Part shown: in pieces, positions 1-12,000 of the stretch | How positions within the stretch are numbered: the first letter of the stretch is position 1 | How the letters are laid out: every line of letters begins with the position of its first letter | Assembly: GCF_000003815.2 (NCBI RefSeq) | Contig: NC_049983.1 | Location: 658,524 to 722,523, forward strand | Direction: 5' to 3' | Source: Branchiostoma floridae | Taxonomy: Eukaryota > Chordata > Leptocardii > Amphioxiformes > Branchiostomatidae | Length of the DNA: 64,000 bases | The notes under the pieces: model-generated | The model's database searches: none | What the model saw: the letters and a program-made list of their open reading frames with translations, nothing else | What the model was told of the DNA's origin: nothing | Position numbers and translations under genes: made by a program

Positions 1-317
1 ACGATTATTGTTATTGGCTCTATTTTTCTGTGTTGACCAATGCTTGATGTCATGACTGTGAAAAGTAGCAAGTACATTTAAAAATGTCGCATACTGGAAA
101 AAAAATCAAATATGCCCGATCAAGTGGGGTAGGACATGCACATGCCAGATCTGCCTTTTCACTTGCCGGCCCGGACAATAGGGTTAGTGGACTTGTCCAA
201 CCCTGTGCTCAATATTGTATCTCCTTGTGAATATGTATTAATGATTGTGAATTGTAGGCAATTCAGTGTCGTGAACACTGCAAAATCTCAACAAGTACAT
301 TTTGTATCTTGCATCAG

Positions 318-3300
318 ATGCTGCCGACAGTGAAGAAGCGAGCACGCCGAAAGAAGGGGAACCAAAGATGGCGGTTGTTCACGGCCAGCAGCAGGATCCG
401 CCGCCCGAGCGAGACATCCTACCGTTCTTCCTCAAGCCCTGTAACGAGAGGGGTCAGGGCAAGGTCGGGCCAGACGGGGAGCGGCTACAAGATCAAGGTA
501 GAAACTTGGTTTAAGTGTCTCTATAATTTCTGAACAATCTGCTGTCCTCTTTGAGTTTTTGCTATCTATAGCTAACAGTTTGAAATTGTACAATAGATAC
601 ACGTAGTCTCACATGAAAGAGTTGTCATTGTGTTAGAAACTTTAGAGATAAAATATGTTCAGTGACTTCAGAGTCAGTATATTGTAGTTTTCTTTTACAT
701 AACCAGGACTGCCTGTCAGACATCTTCCTCAGAGCTTCTGACTGGAATGCTGCTTCTCGCCGCTATAATGTTGCCTATGTAGGTGGCGCCTTTGCGTCGA
801 GAACACAATCCCAAACGTGGCTAAGTTTGTATCCCCCCCATTGTCCAGGCTCATCACTGGGGTTGAAACGTAAGCCGGTCAAAGACAGCAATAGTTGTGC
901 AAAAGAAAAGTCTAGTATCTTAATATGTTCTGCCAAACTGATAAAATAATTCTAAGGTCAGTTTTAAGGTCTAATGATGCATTCATGTTGCATGGCTGTA
1001 AGATTTAAGACTGATGTTGTTGTCTCAGGAAACGTCCCCTTGGACCTGTCAGACCTGACCTACCTGGCCATGGACTGGAGAAACCATGAGAAGTCCAAGA
1101 ACTACGTCCTGGTGCAGTCCAAACAACTGGTATGATATGTTTTACTTTAGAATTCGTTGATTTCTTCACTGTCTCCCCTTAAAATGTTGTAACAGCTTGT
1201 CTTACATATACGTACATGTATCATGTTTACTTCATATACTAATTGTATCTAGAAAGTGATAAGAGTAATATTGATTTAAGCCAATGATCGTGTTCAGTGA
1301 TGAAATATTCTAGGTCAGAAGTGCACATTAATGAACATGGTGGCCAAATGTAATGTTTCTTGGTTTTGAACATGTGCATCTGTGTTATTATTATTAATAG
1401 GAGTATGAAGAGGATGAAAGTGTCCATTCCACACCTACCTCAGGTAAGTTGATTATTACATAATTATAGTTCTTTTCCTTGGGCATGTTTTGCTGTAATG
1501 AATTTGATACCATCAATGAAAAACAAAGGAAGCAAGACATGAGTCTATGTTTATTGGGAATTGCCGAAACACAGACAGACAGAAAGACAACCTAGATTAA
1601 AGGAATACAATATAACCATAGTGATATTTTAGTGATAGACATTGATACAGTCAAACCTGTATTAGCGGCCACCTTTGCATAGCGACCACCTGGTCATTGC
1701 GGTCGCCTTTTGTCTGTCCCTTGGATTTTTCCCATTGATCTAAGCAATCAGAAATAGTCTATAGCGGTCCCCTTTCCATTGCGGCCTCGGCCACATGATT
1801 TCCGGTCCCGTGGATACAGAAACACAGCATATTGCGACCAAGTCTTTGTCGGCAAATTTACCAACGTTTCTTATGGCAATATCTATCATTTTCGGCTTAG
1901 GTTTGACTGTATGTTTTTTAATCATTATGTGTTTGTGACCACAGATGGCCCCATCACCCTACAGCAGTGTCTTCAGCTGTTCACAGAGCCTGAGACACTG
2001 GCGCCTGAGGAGGCCTGGTGAGTTCACAATCATTCTTAACGACTCATGCTCAAGAAAATTTTCTCTCAGGCTGGATATAATTCTAGATGCCACATCTAGT
2101 ATGGTTGTACACTTATTGTCTTGAATAATTATCAATCATACGTTTTGAAGCAAAGCCATCCAAGCAAAATCTACTAGTGTATCCAGTTGAAGGATATGAC
2201 AGAAGAGGCACATTATCATCCTAATCAAAGTCACAATATGTAGATAAATAAGAAACTAGTGTACCCTTCTCAGTACACAGGGCTCGAAATACTGGGTGCA
2301 TGTGCACCCAAGTGCATCCAAAATTGGAGCTGTGCACAGGGTGCACCCAAATATTCTCTTAGCTTTATGTATGTAAAGATATCAAAGTACACATGTATAC
2401 TAGTATACAACATATTCTTGACATCTAAGTTAGAAAGATGATGGAAATGTCTGTCATGGTTTAAGAATTTGATAGCTTGTAACTAAGTTTTATCATTAAG
2501 TTATTACTTAAACTTAAGTTAAGTGGTGCACCCAAAATCTTTTTAGTGCACCCAATTTTCAAAGCTGGGTGCACCAGTGCACCTAATCCCAAAAATGAAT
2601 TTCGAGCCCTGGTACAACATACCGATGTTGTTGTTTTTTCCCTCCTGATCCCCAGGTACTGCCCCAGCTGTAAGCAGCACCGTGAGGCCACCAAACAGAT
2701 GTCCCTGTGGCGTCTGCCTCACACACTCATCATCCAGCTCAAACGATTCTCCTTCCGTAACCTCATCTGGAGGGACAAGATCACCAAGATGGTCCAGTTC
2801 CCTCTCACGTAGGGGTCTTCATACAGTCTTCTTTTAGTTGTTCAGAGTCCTCCCCAGAGGATGGAATAAGGGAGGCCTTCCACTATACTCCTAGCTCAGC
2901 TCCACTATACTACTTTTGAAATTCAGTGTGTTTCTTCCCTATTTTCTTGGTTAGTTTTGCTAGAATTAATTGCATCACTTTTTTGGCATTGTCTGCAAAA
3001 CTTGTGAATGGGTGATGACCAAAACAAAAGTTGTTTTCCCACTTCACAACAAAGGAATCACTATAATATGTTATACTATGTCTTGTTGTATTTGACACCC
3101 TGTCATTGCAAAATGAACCCATGAATTTCCATGAAAGCGCAGCGCTTTTTGTTTGTTTGTTTGTTTTGCGTTGGTTTGGGTTATTTTTGCCATCCCCTCC
3201 ACTATACTAAAAAATTCTGTGGTTTTACTCCGAGTTTTACTTGAAGAAAGCACTACTCTGTATACTATAGACTGACACTTACATGTATGAGTGAAACACG

Positions 3301-6208
3301 CGTACATGTAATACCCAGGGCATCTGCTTGTACATCGACTTTGTCCAATAAATGTAGATGGGGGTGACGTTTTAGATGCATACAATGTATTAGTACATTC
3401 TGTATGGTCACTATCATAGATATCTCACTTAAACTTATGTGAAGCTTGCTCTTACTCCGGCTCAGCCTCTTACAAATTATCATTGGTTTAAAGGAATTCA
3501 TTGACCAAGTTATAACTTTGATTTAAACCACATTGAAGACATGTGGGTGATGCACAATTTCCTTGGTGTTATATTATGTATATTTATTATATGATCTTCG
3601 ATTTACATATAAGCTCTATATGTGATGCATTGTATTCAAATTTTCATCTCAAGTTTGTAACACCACTTGACCATTGACTGTATTTCAACAGGAGTTTGGA
3701 CATGTCCGGCTACTGTGGCTCCGATATCGGACCGGGAGAGGCCCCGCCCATCTACGATCTGTACGCGACGGTCGACCACCACGGCGGCCTGCTGGGCGGA
3801 CATTACACGGCCTACGCACAGCTGCCCGACACCTCGGGAAGCTCCAATGCCATTGGTGAGTCATCTATGAGACTTAGAGCTGCCTTCATTGGTTTACCAG
3901 AAAAAATTGTCGGTTCGAAAAACAGTTCAGTCAAGGCATCTACTGTAAATGCAGAAATGTTCGCGGCAGTTTTAGGTTTGCGGTTTTCGCGGTGGCCGCT
4001 TCACCGCAAACTTAAATCCACCGCAAACATTTTTCCATGGCAGTAAGAGATAACCGTGCATGGTGCTACCGAAATTAAAACCACCGTGAAAAGTCATTTT
4101 TCCTGCTACCGCGAAATTAAATCTCCGCGAACTTAAATGCATTTTACAGTATACTAATCTAATAGTTGCAATGTATGGTACAGCTATAGGGTTACAAAAG
4201 ACATGCTATCAGAAGTTTGTTTGTTTGTTTGTTTGTTTGTTTGTTTGTTTGTTTATTAAGGAATCTCAATTAGTGATGACATACAATGCGCAACCACTAC
4301 TCTTCCTCTAGTCTTCCGTAAAATAAAATAGATTATGACTACTATTTGCAAAATGTCGTCACACTTGTAAGTTACTCCATACTTGTAGTGAAGGCAGTTG
4401 CTTTTCTATACAATAAGCATTGCTGTGTCCTATACTTTTCGTACAAAAGTGAAAAACTTGAATTGACCATTAATGACTGTACCAAACTAAATGTGGCCAC
4501 AGTCTTCAATTTTTTTCTTAAAAAAAGAATGATAATATTATTAAAATCGGCAATAGATCGTTCTAAAAGAAACGATTGTTCTATATGATCTGCAGAAGAT
4601 CTCAGTGATACATCAAAGAGCAACGAGCTAAAAACAATGACCGTGATCTAGTCGCTGACTTCTAAAGACTCCCTGCATCCTTTAGATATACATGTATTTC
4701 TCAAGGTTTTCCTCTTTTTGGCATCCATATAGGCTGGCGCCTGTTTGACGACAGCCACGTGCGTGCCGTGCACGAGACAGAAGTGATGAGGCCGTCTGCG
4801 TACCTCCTGTTCTACCGGCGCCGTGGGGCTGACGTCCACGCCATCGGCCCGGAAAAACCGCTCAACGCTAACAAGGCAGAGGAAACATCTAATCAGGTAT
4901 GTGGAGAAAAATTTGATGGTTTACTGACATCATGGGGCTCAGTGTTCGGAACAGGCATCTTCTTACTTCAGAATTGGCTGAGCTACTTAATATTTATAGT
5001 ACTAGAGCTAGACTATAAAAATTATAGTTTTGAGGGGTGTTACATGTATCCTAGCTATCTTACTGGTAATTCAACAATTAGGATCTTTTCTCACAAAGAC
5101 AAGTAGTTTTCACCCTCCCACACTGGGTTGACTCTCGCAGCAATTACCTACAACATTAACCCTGCTTTTCCAGTGTCAGAAAAACTGTATTAGGGGAGTG
5201 GCCTCTAACCAACTGTCAGCCAATCAGAGAAATGGCTTCCTGTTGTCCAAAGGCACCATATAAGGTGTCTCATTGATATTCGAGAGCAAGATGACAGTAC
5301 TGGCATAACGTTTCACAGTTCTTTCAGCGTTTGTTTATCAGGTACCAAATTTAACATTTGACAGTTCTGTGGGTAGAGGGCAACCATGGCACCACCGAAT
5401 ACCGACTGAGCATACAAACAGCCATTACTGTAAATGCATTTAAGTTCGTGGGGATTTAATTTCGCGGTAGCGGGGAAAATGACTTTTTGCGGTGGATTTA
5501 AGTTCTCGGTAACACCATCGAATGCAGTCTAATACCTTAATACAAAAATGTTCGCGGTGGATTTAAGTTCGCATTGAAGTGGTCGCCGCGAAAACCGAGA
5601 ATATTAATCCACCGCGAACATTTCTGCATTTACAGTATCATCACACAAAAATAAACACTAAGATCTTTATGCATGCCGCGCCTTACACTTTTTGTTCAAA
5701 ATTTGCTATCTGGTTGCTGATTGTCCTGCGACAAATCAGGCAAGCTCAGTGATATTCATAAGCAAGACGAGGTTGATATTCAAATGTTAAAATAATCACA
5801 GCTAGAAGAGACTGCTTCAAATTTTCTTTTTTCCCTCGCACGGTTGTCGAGTTGAACAGGCTGCCGGGGCACACTGCCCAGGCCCCGTCAGTCGAGGCCT
5901 TTAAGGCCGGTTTGGCTGCCTTGCCCTAATCCGCAAGCCCCCACCCCCCTCAGCGACACCCCAGTGGGGTTTTTCGAGGGTAACGAAGACGAAGACAAAA
6001 AGTCAACCCTGTGTGGGATTGTGGTGTTAACCAAATTTTTCTCTTTTCCTTTCTCCAGGAGAGCACAGAAGACCAGGAGATGGCCACCCCACTGTCGGCC
6101 TCCAGCAGCAGCGAAGCGCAGGACAATATCAGCGATGATGATGATGACGAAGAAGTACCCATATACGAGAAACCCTTACAGTGTACCGACCTGGATGAGG
6201 TGGACTAA
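318..6208 (+). CDS. USP19: USP19-like ubiquitin carboxyl-terminal hydrolase, 3' part of gene (8 exons)
   Basis: Exons read as 318-497, 1029-1129, 1401-1443, 1945-2017, 2656-2808, 3692-3855, 4733-4896 and 6059-6208. All have GT/AG borders and join in phase to about 341 codons ending in TAA. The 5' part lies upstream of the window, including the catalytic Cys box. The product is a thiol protease that removes ubiquitin; USP19 is known for ER-associated quality control. Diagnostic stretches are [18 protein letters not shown] (zinc-ribbon CxxC), [19 protein letters not shown], the catalytic His motif [10 protein letters not shown] and the closing GWRLFDDS...AYLLFYRRR. From memory these match vertebrate USP19 closely. 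The last exon encodes a Ser-rich then acidic tail ([13 protein letters not shown]) ending DLDEVD, with no hydrophobic anchor, whereas some USP19 isoforms end in a membrane segment. An anchored alternative last exon cannot be excluded. Confidence 0.88.
1645..1912. mobile_element. MITE, Tigger/mariner-like termini
   Basis: A 268-bp intronic element of USP19 whose ends are inverted repeats: ATACAGTCAAACCT on the left and AGGTTTGACTGTAT on the right. TA dinucleotides at both edges agree with a TA target duplication typical of Tc1/mariner/pogo-type elements. No transposase is inside, so it is non-autonomous. Confidence 0.75.
2273..2616. mobile_element. MITE with CAGGGCTCGAAAT termini and 5-bp target duplication
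   Basis: Inverted ends CAGGGCTCGAAAT (2278) and ATTTCGAGCCCTG (ending 2611) enclose repeated GTGCACCCAA motifs. GTACA is present directly outside both ends (2273-2277 and 2612-2616), a clean 5-bp target duplication. The termini resemble hAT elements; 5-bp duplications are reported for a hAT subgroup. It lies in a USP19 intron about 40 bp from the acceptor of the 2656 exon. Confidence 0.75.
3941..4151. mobile_element. CG-rich MITE family 1, copy 1
   Basis: About 211 bp bounded by TACTGTAAATGCAGAAATG and the inverted end AAATGCATTTTACAGTA, with an interior dominated by motifs such as TTCGCGG and CCGCGAAATTAAA. The same element recurs at 5426-5637, about 8032-8112 (fragment), 20418-20595 and 44438-44642. 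Confidence 0.8.
4216..4257. repeat. (GTTT)n microsatellite
   Basis: About ten uninterrupted GTTT units in the USP19 intron. A shorter run of the same unit occurs near 3150. Confidence 0.9.
5426..5637. mobile_element. CG-rich MITE family 1, copy 2
   Basis: Same element as at 3941, in the opposite orientation: it starts TACTGTAAATGCATTTAAG and ends GAACATTTCTGCATTTACAG plus TA. It lies in the last USP19 intron. Confidence 0.8.
5823..5990 (+). mobile_element. CR1/L2-like LINE 3'-end fragment
   Basis: One frame reads like the C-terminus of a CR1-type reverse transcriptase ([13 protein letters not shown], then [14 protein letters not shown]) followed by a short tail with GAAGAC repeats. It is 5'-truncated in the last USP19 intron, just before the final exon. 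Confidence 0.6.
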
Positions 6209-8240
6209 GTGCTTGGCATTTCTGGACTTGAACACAATCGTTTTTAAAGCAAGAGCCACACCAAATGTATTCGTTACTCCTCTTATTTGCCAGTCCATTT
6301 AATGAAAAAAAAAAGGTCAGAGAAAAAGTCATACAGGATTTGTTATGTACATACACAAAAGAAATTCAAATCAGCTAAAACTGTGCTAGAAAAAGTTGTG
6401 TTTTTTTCTGGCAAACCATTATTGAAGCAAGTGCTAATATAACCAGTTTATATCAGTACTTAAAAATGTATCAGGTTCTCAGGCATAATAGTAGAAACAT
6501 TGCTCAGGTTTCACCTCAGGACAAAGCAACGCGAACAACTCTCTCTGGTTAAGCTTCATATTTTACCCCCCTCCACTAGCAGTAAGGGTCCTTTCAGTGA
6601 CTAAAACTTTGCCAGATGGCTGGACAAACTCCATAGATACAGCACAGTTTTTTGCATGTTTTGTTTGTGAAATTTGTTGTTATTTTTTTTTCAATCATAT
6701 CTTAACATTGTCCATTATATTCCAGATGGAAAATCAAAAGTCACCCAAATCCAGTTGTGTCAGGGTTGGACATGTTTTTAAAAAATTCACTGGCCCTTAA
6801 AGGGCTAGTACATTTACATGGTGTTTTTCACTTGCTTGAAATTTAAACAACATGATATTTATATGCTGCAGTCAATAGACATGTCCAGTCCAGTTTGGTT
6901 GTCAGGCCAATAAGTGATTTCCATCCTGTGAAGGGGGAGGGGGGCTAAATCAGGTTGAGTTAATAACAGTAGCAAGTAGAACAGTTATTGTTTGAGAGGT
7001 GCTTTACTTTATATATGAGCTCTCGGCACTTTGTATATAATGTAGTTTGGGGAGGCATACAGCTAAAAGAATGGGGGTTATAGATGTATACAATGTGAAA
7101 TAATAGTTGATAGTAGTTGGGTATTTATTGCACAGGTTACCAACTGTGGTTGTCTATTTCCATGCATTCTGTGTGTAATAGAAAGTAGGAAACTCTGCAC
7201 AAAATAGTTGTATTTCCTAAAGAGTTGGATAGAAAGAAGGATTGTGCTAGCCTGTATTAAGATAAGAAGGAAACATTTTACCCAAATTTAGGCCAAACTG
7301 ATGCAATTATAGAGATGACATCTTCAGACGTATCAATTTTTATCCGTTTCCAGAACGAGAACGCCTATTTTTCTGTCAAAAAATGACTGATTTTGTTGTA
7401 CATTTACTCCTTGCTCAAATAAGATTCATATTCTGTGTGTTCAGTCATATGTTAGACCTTCGTGACTAGCTCATAATGAATGCAACTTTTTTTTTTCCCA
7501 TCTTTTCTTTTTTACACACTTGCATCCAATTGCAGAGGATGTCATCTATATAATCAAATCAACATGGCCTTACAAGAAAAAGTTTGCACAAAGTTAATTA
7601 GTAAAAGTTTGTACCCGCAATTTGTACTTATTCACACATACTCACTTGTCCCTTACTGGCCATAGTTTATAACAGTATTAAAACTTTGGAATGTTGTCAA
7701 TAACCTTATATTACAGAGTGTTGAAAGCTGCGATATGTACAGACATATATAAAAAACATGGTTGTGAAGATGTGATGGTTTTCTAGGTCTAAAGAAGAGA
7801 AGTCAGCGTTACCGTTATGTTGCTGTTTTGAAGCGTAGTTCATTGTCATTTGGAGAGTATCTTTTGTTATGATATTCGAAGTAGATACTCATCCAACTAG
7901 ATATAATTTTGGAAACGGTCAGACATTTCAAACAGCTTCTGTTGTCTTACATCAGTTCCTCACTTTAGAGCCACCTCAAACATTTTGTCCTGTCTATACC
8001 CCCCCCTGCCTAGTACCCCCTTGTTTGAACTGAAAACTACCGCAACAATAAATGTACATGTTCCCCCTACCGCAAAATTAAATTGCTGCAAAACTTAAAG
8101 GTATTTACAGTATTTGTGAAGAAGTAGAGATATTGGAGTTGTGACAGCATTGCACATTTGTGTGCCACTTCTATGTACAATTTAGCTCTATGTGTTCATT
8201 CTTGAGAATTGGAATAAATGGTTTGGACTTGATTCTAGCA
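6209..8240 (+). other. Probable USP19 3' UTR
   Basis: There are about 2 kb of AT-rich sequence after the stop codon with no coding signal on either strand. It runs to a canonical AATAAA at 8213-8218. It contains a decayed fragment of CG-rich MITE family 1 at about 8032-8112. Earlier termination is possible. Confidence 0.4.
8213..8218 (+). terminator. Poly(A) signal, USP19 side
   Basis: AATAAA followed about 30 bp later by a T/GT-rich stretch (GTTTGTTTGCTTTTGT), the usual downstream element. It faces the BRICHOS gene's own signal about 175 bp away. Confidence 0.5.
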
Positions 8241-8390
8241 TGCAGTTTGTTTGCTTTTGTACTACACATAATGGCTTCTTTACATGCACATACACACGAA
8301 CACACGCTAAGATTCGTATGTGCCCACACACACACACACGTAAGAAAATGCAAACACAAGTAAGGTTTTGTCTGATCAAACAAATAGTTT

Positions 8391-8396
8391 TTTATT
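8391..8396 (-). terminator. Poly(A) signal, BRICHOS gene side
   Basis: TTTATT on the plus strand reads AATAAA on the minus strand. About 50 bp downstream on that strand a (GT)n run (8322-8340) would act as a GU-rich downstream element. Confidence 0.45.
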
Positions 8397-8826
8397 CAAA
8401 TGGAACACCACCAAATACAACACATCTGGTCTGAATGTTGTAACTAACACTTAAACTATTGTACAACGGTAACAGTACAACTATAAACTGTAAAGCAATG
8501 GGTATAAAAACGACTAAAATGCTATCAAATCTCAGTCTATATACATGCAACATTGCTAGGCACAAGACTGATCCATTCACCATTCAATCTACGATTCAAG
8601 CCTGGGGAGGCACCTTTCAAACTCTAGATCTGTACAGAGAAAACTAGCGTTCCTTGCCAAAGTGCATGTAGTGCGATCAACACAGTAGTTTAGCAAATTT
8701 GTAAACTTTCCATTTGCATGATATAGTCGCGATAGAAAACCCACCTTAAACAGATACTTTCGAAATTGCAAATACTAGTGATATATTTTGGTTAGCAGCA
8801 TTTTGAGTTGGCTAGAACCATTCCTG

Positions 8827-9058
8827 GCACTATGCCAGGTAACCTGGTCTCCAGTCAACCGTGGTTTGGACAAGCTTTCTTCGGGGCAGGAGAAGATTTC
8901 TTCCGCCCGGGTAATCTTTCGTACCCGGTAGTAGTTTTTAGGAGAATTCGTCGTACAAAATATACCGGGTGCGAAATATAATTCCGGCGGCAGAAAGCTT
9001 CATCTGCCCCGTGGAGAGCCTCGCCAATCCACGGTCAAACTGAGTGCCAGGTTATATT
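8827..9058. mobile_element. Imperfect inverted-repeat element in BRICHOS 3' UTR
   Basis: The left part (GCCAGGTAACC, then AGTCAACCGTGG) is matched in reverse by CCACGGTCAAACT and GTGCCAGGTTA on the right, with a second inner pair of GGGGCAG/CTGCCCC. This is a foldback structure of about 230 bp with no coding content. Confidence 0.5.
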
Positions 9059-9089
9059 TATCAAAGCCAGGTTGACAGGCATTTCAAGT

Positions 9090-12000
9090 TTAGAAGCGGA
9101 ATGTGTAGGTGACTTTGGCGGACCCGGCGAAGGGGTTAGCCGTACCGCTGATGCTGTGACGGCCGCCGCCCCACGTGTAGGTAGGCGGCAGCCAGCTGAA
9201 ACCGTCCCGGTACTGGCGGCGGACCCGCTGGTGGCCCTCGGCGGAGGCGGCATCGTCCTCGGCAGGCCCGACGCGCAGGACGGTGTACCCGGTGCAGAGG
9301 TCGGCGGCATCGGTGCCGGCAAGGTTGCCCAGATCCGACACGGTCTCCAACACGTTCAGCTGCTCCTCTGGACCGTCATCTTCCGCAGACTCCTCGGCCT
9401 GGAAACGTAAAGTAGTAGGTTAGTAGTCGCCCTCGACTCTTGAGTCACTGGTAGTGTTACGTACAAGTCTCATGTAAGTTTCCAAACCGGGGCCCGACCG
9501 GGCAACTTTCGGGTACGAAAAGTATGATATAAAAGACACCAAACTACACAAGACGTAAAGAGAAAAGTATGCATTGCTATTTTTCGTTCCCCCGAACAGT
9601 CCGGACGGGCCCCGGTTTTGAAACACGGCTTCGCAAACGGCTTGCGTTTTCCGATAAGTACACGGGGACACCCTACTCTTCTCTATAACTTTGCTGTGTT
9701 CTTTGAGGGATCAGTCACACGAGTGCGTAAAAAACATGTCCATATTCAATTCAAGTCCGTATGAGTTGCGTATTGACATTATTTTAGCTCTAGTAAATTT
9801 CTCTGAGTAAACTTTGAGGTCGACAAATTGTTTGTGGTTCGATAACCAGGCTGCCAAAATAAAAAAATAGCTTCTTCCCCGCAAACTTTACCTAAACCAA
9901 TACTTTATCTAAACCAACAAAAAGTACGCAAGTCATACGGATTTGAATATGTACTTCTTTGTCCGCGCCCTCATGTGCGGAAATTTGACGCATGAAACTC
10001 TCTCATACACGGAGGAACCACGCGTTGTAGCTACTTTTCTCTCCACTTAGCAGTTCTTAAAAAGAGCAAAGAAGTTCAACGCACAGAGCTATACTATCAG
10101 ACTAAGTTGTATTAGTAGAATTTTGAAATCTATTCTGCATTCCTTTTCTTTGTAGTCTATAGTTGACCATACAAAAGTCACAGTACCTTTTTGTCGTATC
10201 AATAAAGCTTGTTGTTGTTGTTGTTAACCCCCCCTCCCCCTTGTGTGACCCATGTCCAATAGCTACAGAATCAGAGAAAGGCATCTCCCCTTCACGTCGA
10301 GAGGTGTGGGAAAGATTTAACAACTTTGAAATGTAGAGGAAATAAAACAAGTGACGTACCACCTCTCCCTTGGTGGTGGTCAGCATCTTGTCCAGAATGT
10401 CAGGAGTGAATTCCCGGGGGTTGTCCATGGCACGGACGAAACACACACGATCATCGTCATCCTTGTACACAATCAGGTTCTAAAATAACAAGAAGGAACA
10501 ATCAGCATGAAAGTTCATTCAGAGTTGGTAAATTACATAATGTGAAAATTGAACCTTTCTCCCACTCAAGAATTTGCTTGGTGATTATTGAAAATGATAC
10601 ATAAGTAGGAACAGATTACGGTGTGACCATTGTCTACTTCTACATTGCCCGGCACAAATACAAGAACTTCCGGAGCGACGGCGTTCATTTCTTTTTCTTT
10701 TCTTTTCTTTTTTTCATTTCTTTTTTTTTTGGGGGGGGGGGCGGTTATTCGCAATTGTCAACATTGGCTAAGATTCTCTATGCCTGGAAAGTGCGCCAAA
10801 CTACATTTTGAAACATAGAGAACATTTAGCCCATGTTGCCCCCCCCCCATACGCTATCTGGCATACAGTAGCTGTGAGCAGTGTGCAAGCAATCGTGCGA
10901 CTGCTAGTCAAGCTGTAAACACGGATCGCCTCTGTTGTCAAAGTTACCTGTATCGTTAATACTGTTGTATATTGTATACTATTGTATCGTGTATTTTGTA
11001 TTGTTACCAGGGCTATCACCTTGATAATAGCCTCCGGCTAGTTGGGTAGCCCTGGCTGTATTTCTTATGACTATACAGCCGAATAAATCAAATCAAATCA
11101 AACAAACTTAAGGCTTAGTAACATGGACGTAGTTAAGACACTGTTTCTCAATGGTAGATGATGATCCACAAAAAAAGACAAGCCTACCCGCTTGAAGTCC
11201 TTCCTGACAGTGACGGCCTGGTACTGTCCGTTCTGCGGTACGTGGAACATCTCCACCTGCTTGTCCAGGTCCACCGTGATCTGTTCGCTGACACGCCGCC
11301 CGTCCACCTCGTACACACGCACGTACACGTGCACCTGCAAGATAGAGGGATCCTTAGTTCAAATAGCGCTCCTAGCGGTAGGCCCGATAATTACCGCCCC
11401 CAGAAGTAGGGGGCATCGACCCCAGCCGGCGAGAGATTGTGTAAACACAGGCTACTTGAGTTCAATGCGACAGGAAACCACTTGAATATTTGTTTGTTTG
11501 TTTGGCTTTTGTCTTTATATATATAGCTGAGAGATTGTGAGGATGCGGCACTGTACAATATTGTGAGGATGCGGCACTGTACAATAACACACGAAGAGAA
11601 AAAAATATCACTACCTGTTCGGTCAAGGTTTGAACGGATGGCCTCCAAATACTTGTTGTTATTGTTTTGATGCGTTTAACACACTGCAAATGTTACTACG
11701 ACGAAGATATGCCACCATAGAATAAAACAATAGCGCCCCACCTGACGCCCGCTGTCGGAGCCCTTGTAAGGTTTGTCAGCCCCGTTTCTGTTGTTCCACA
11801 GGTGCGCTGACGCCAGCAGCCCTGCCACGATGATACCTGTCACCAACACCACAGTAACCGCCGTGATCACCCACTTAGTCTTCACCGAGCCCGACTTGGA
11901 CCCTCTTTCGTACGCCTGCAAGTAAGACAAAAATTCACGGTTAATCATTAAATATGACGCACCGTAGCAGGGAGATTTAATCCGACTTTGAACTGAAGAA

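Noticed and set aside
707..830. Possible extra USP19 exon ([19 protein letters not shown])
   Set aside because: The acceptor is good, but exon 318-497 already joins in phase to 1029-1129. Adding this piece gives no in-phase donor and no USP19 resemblance.
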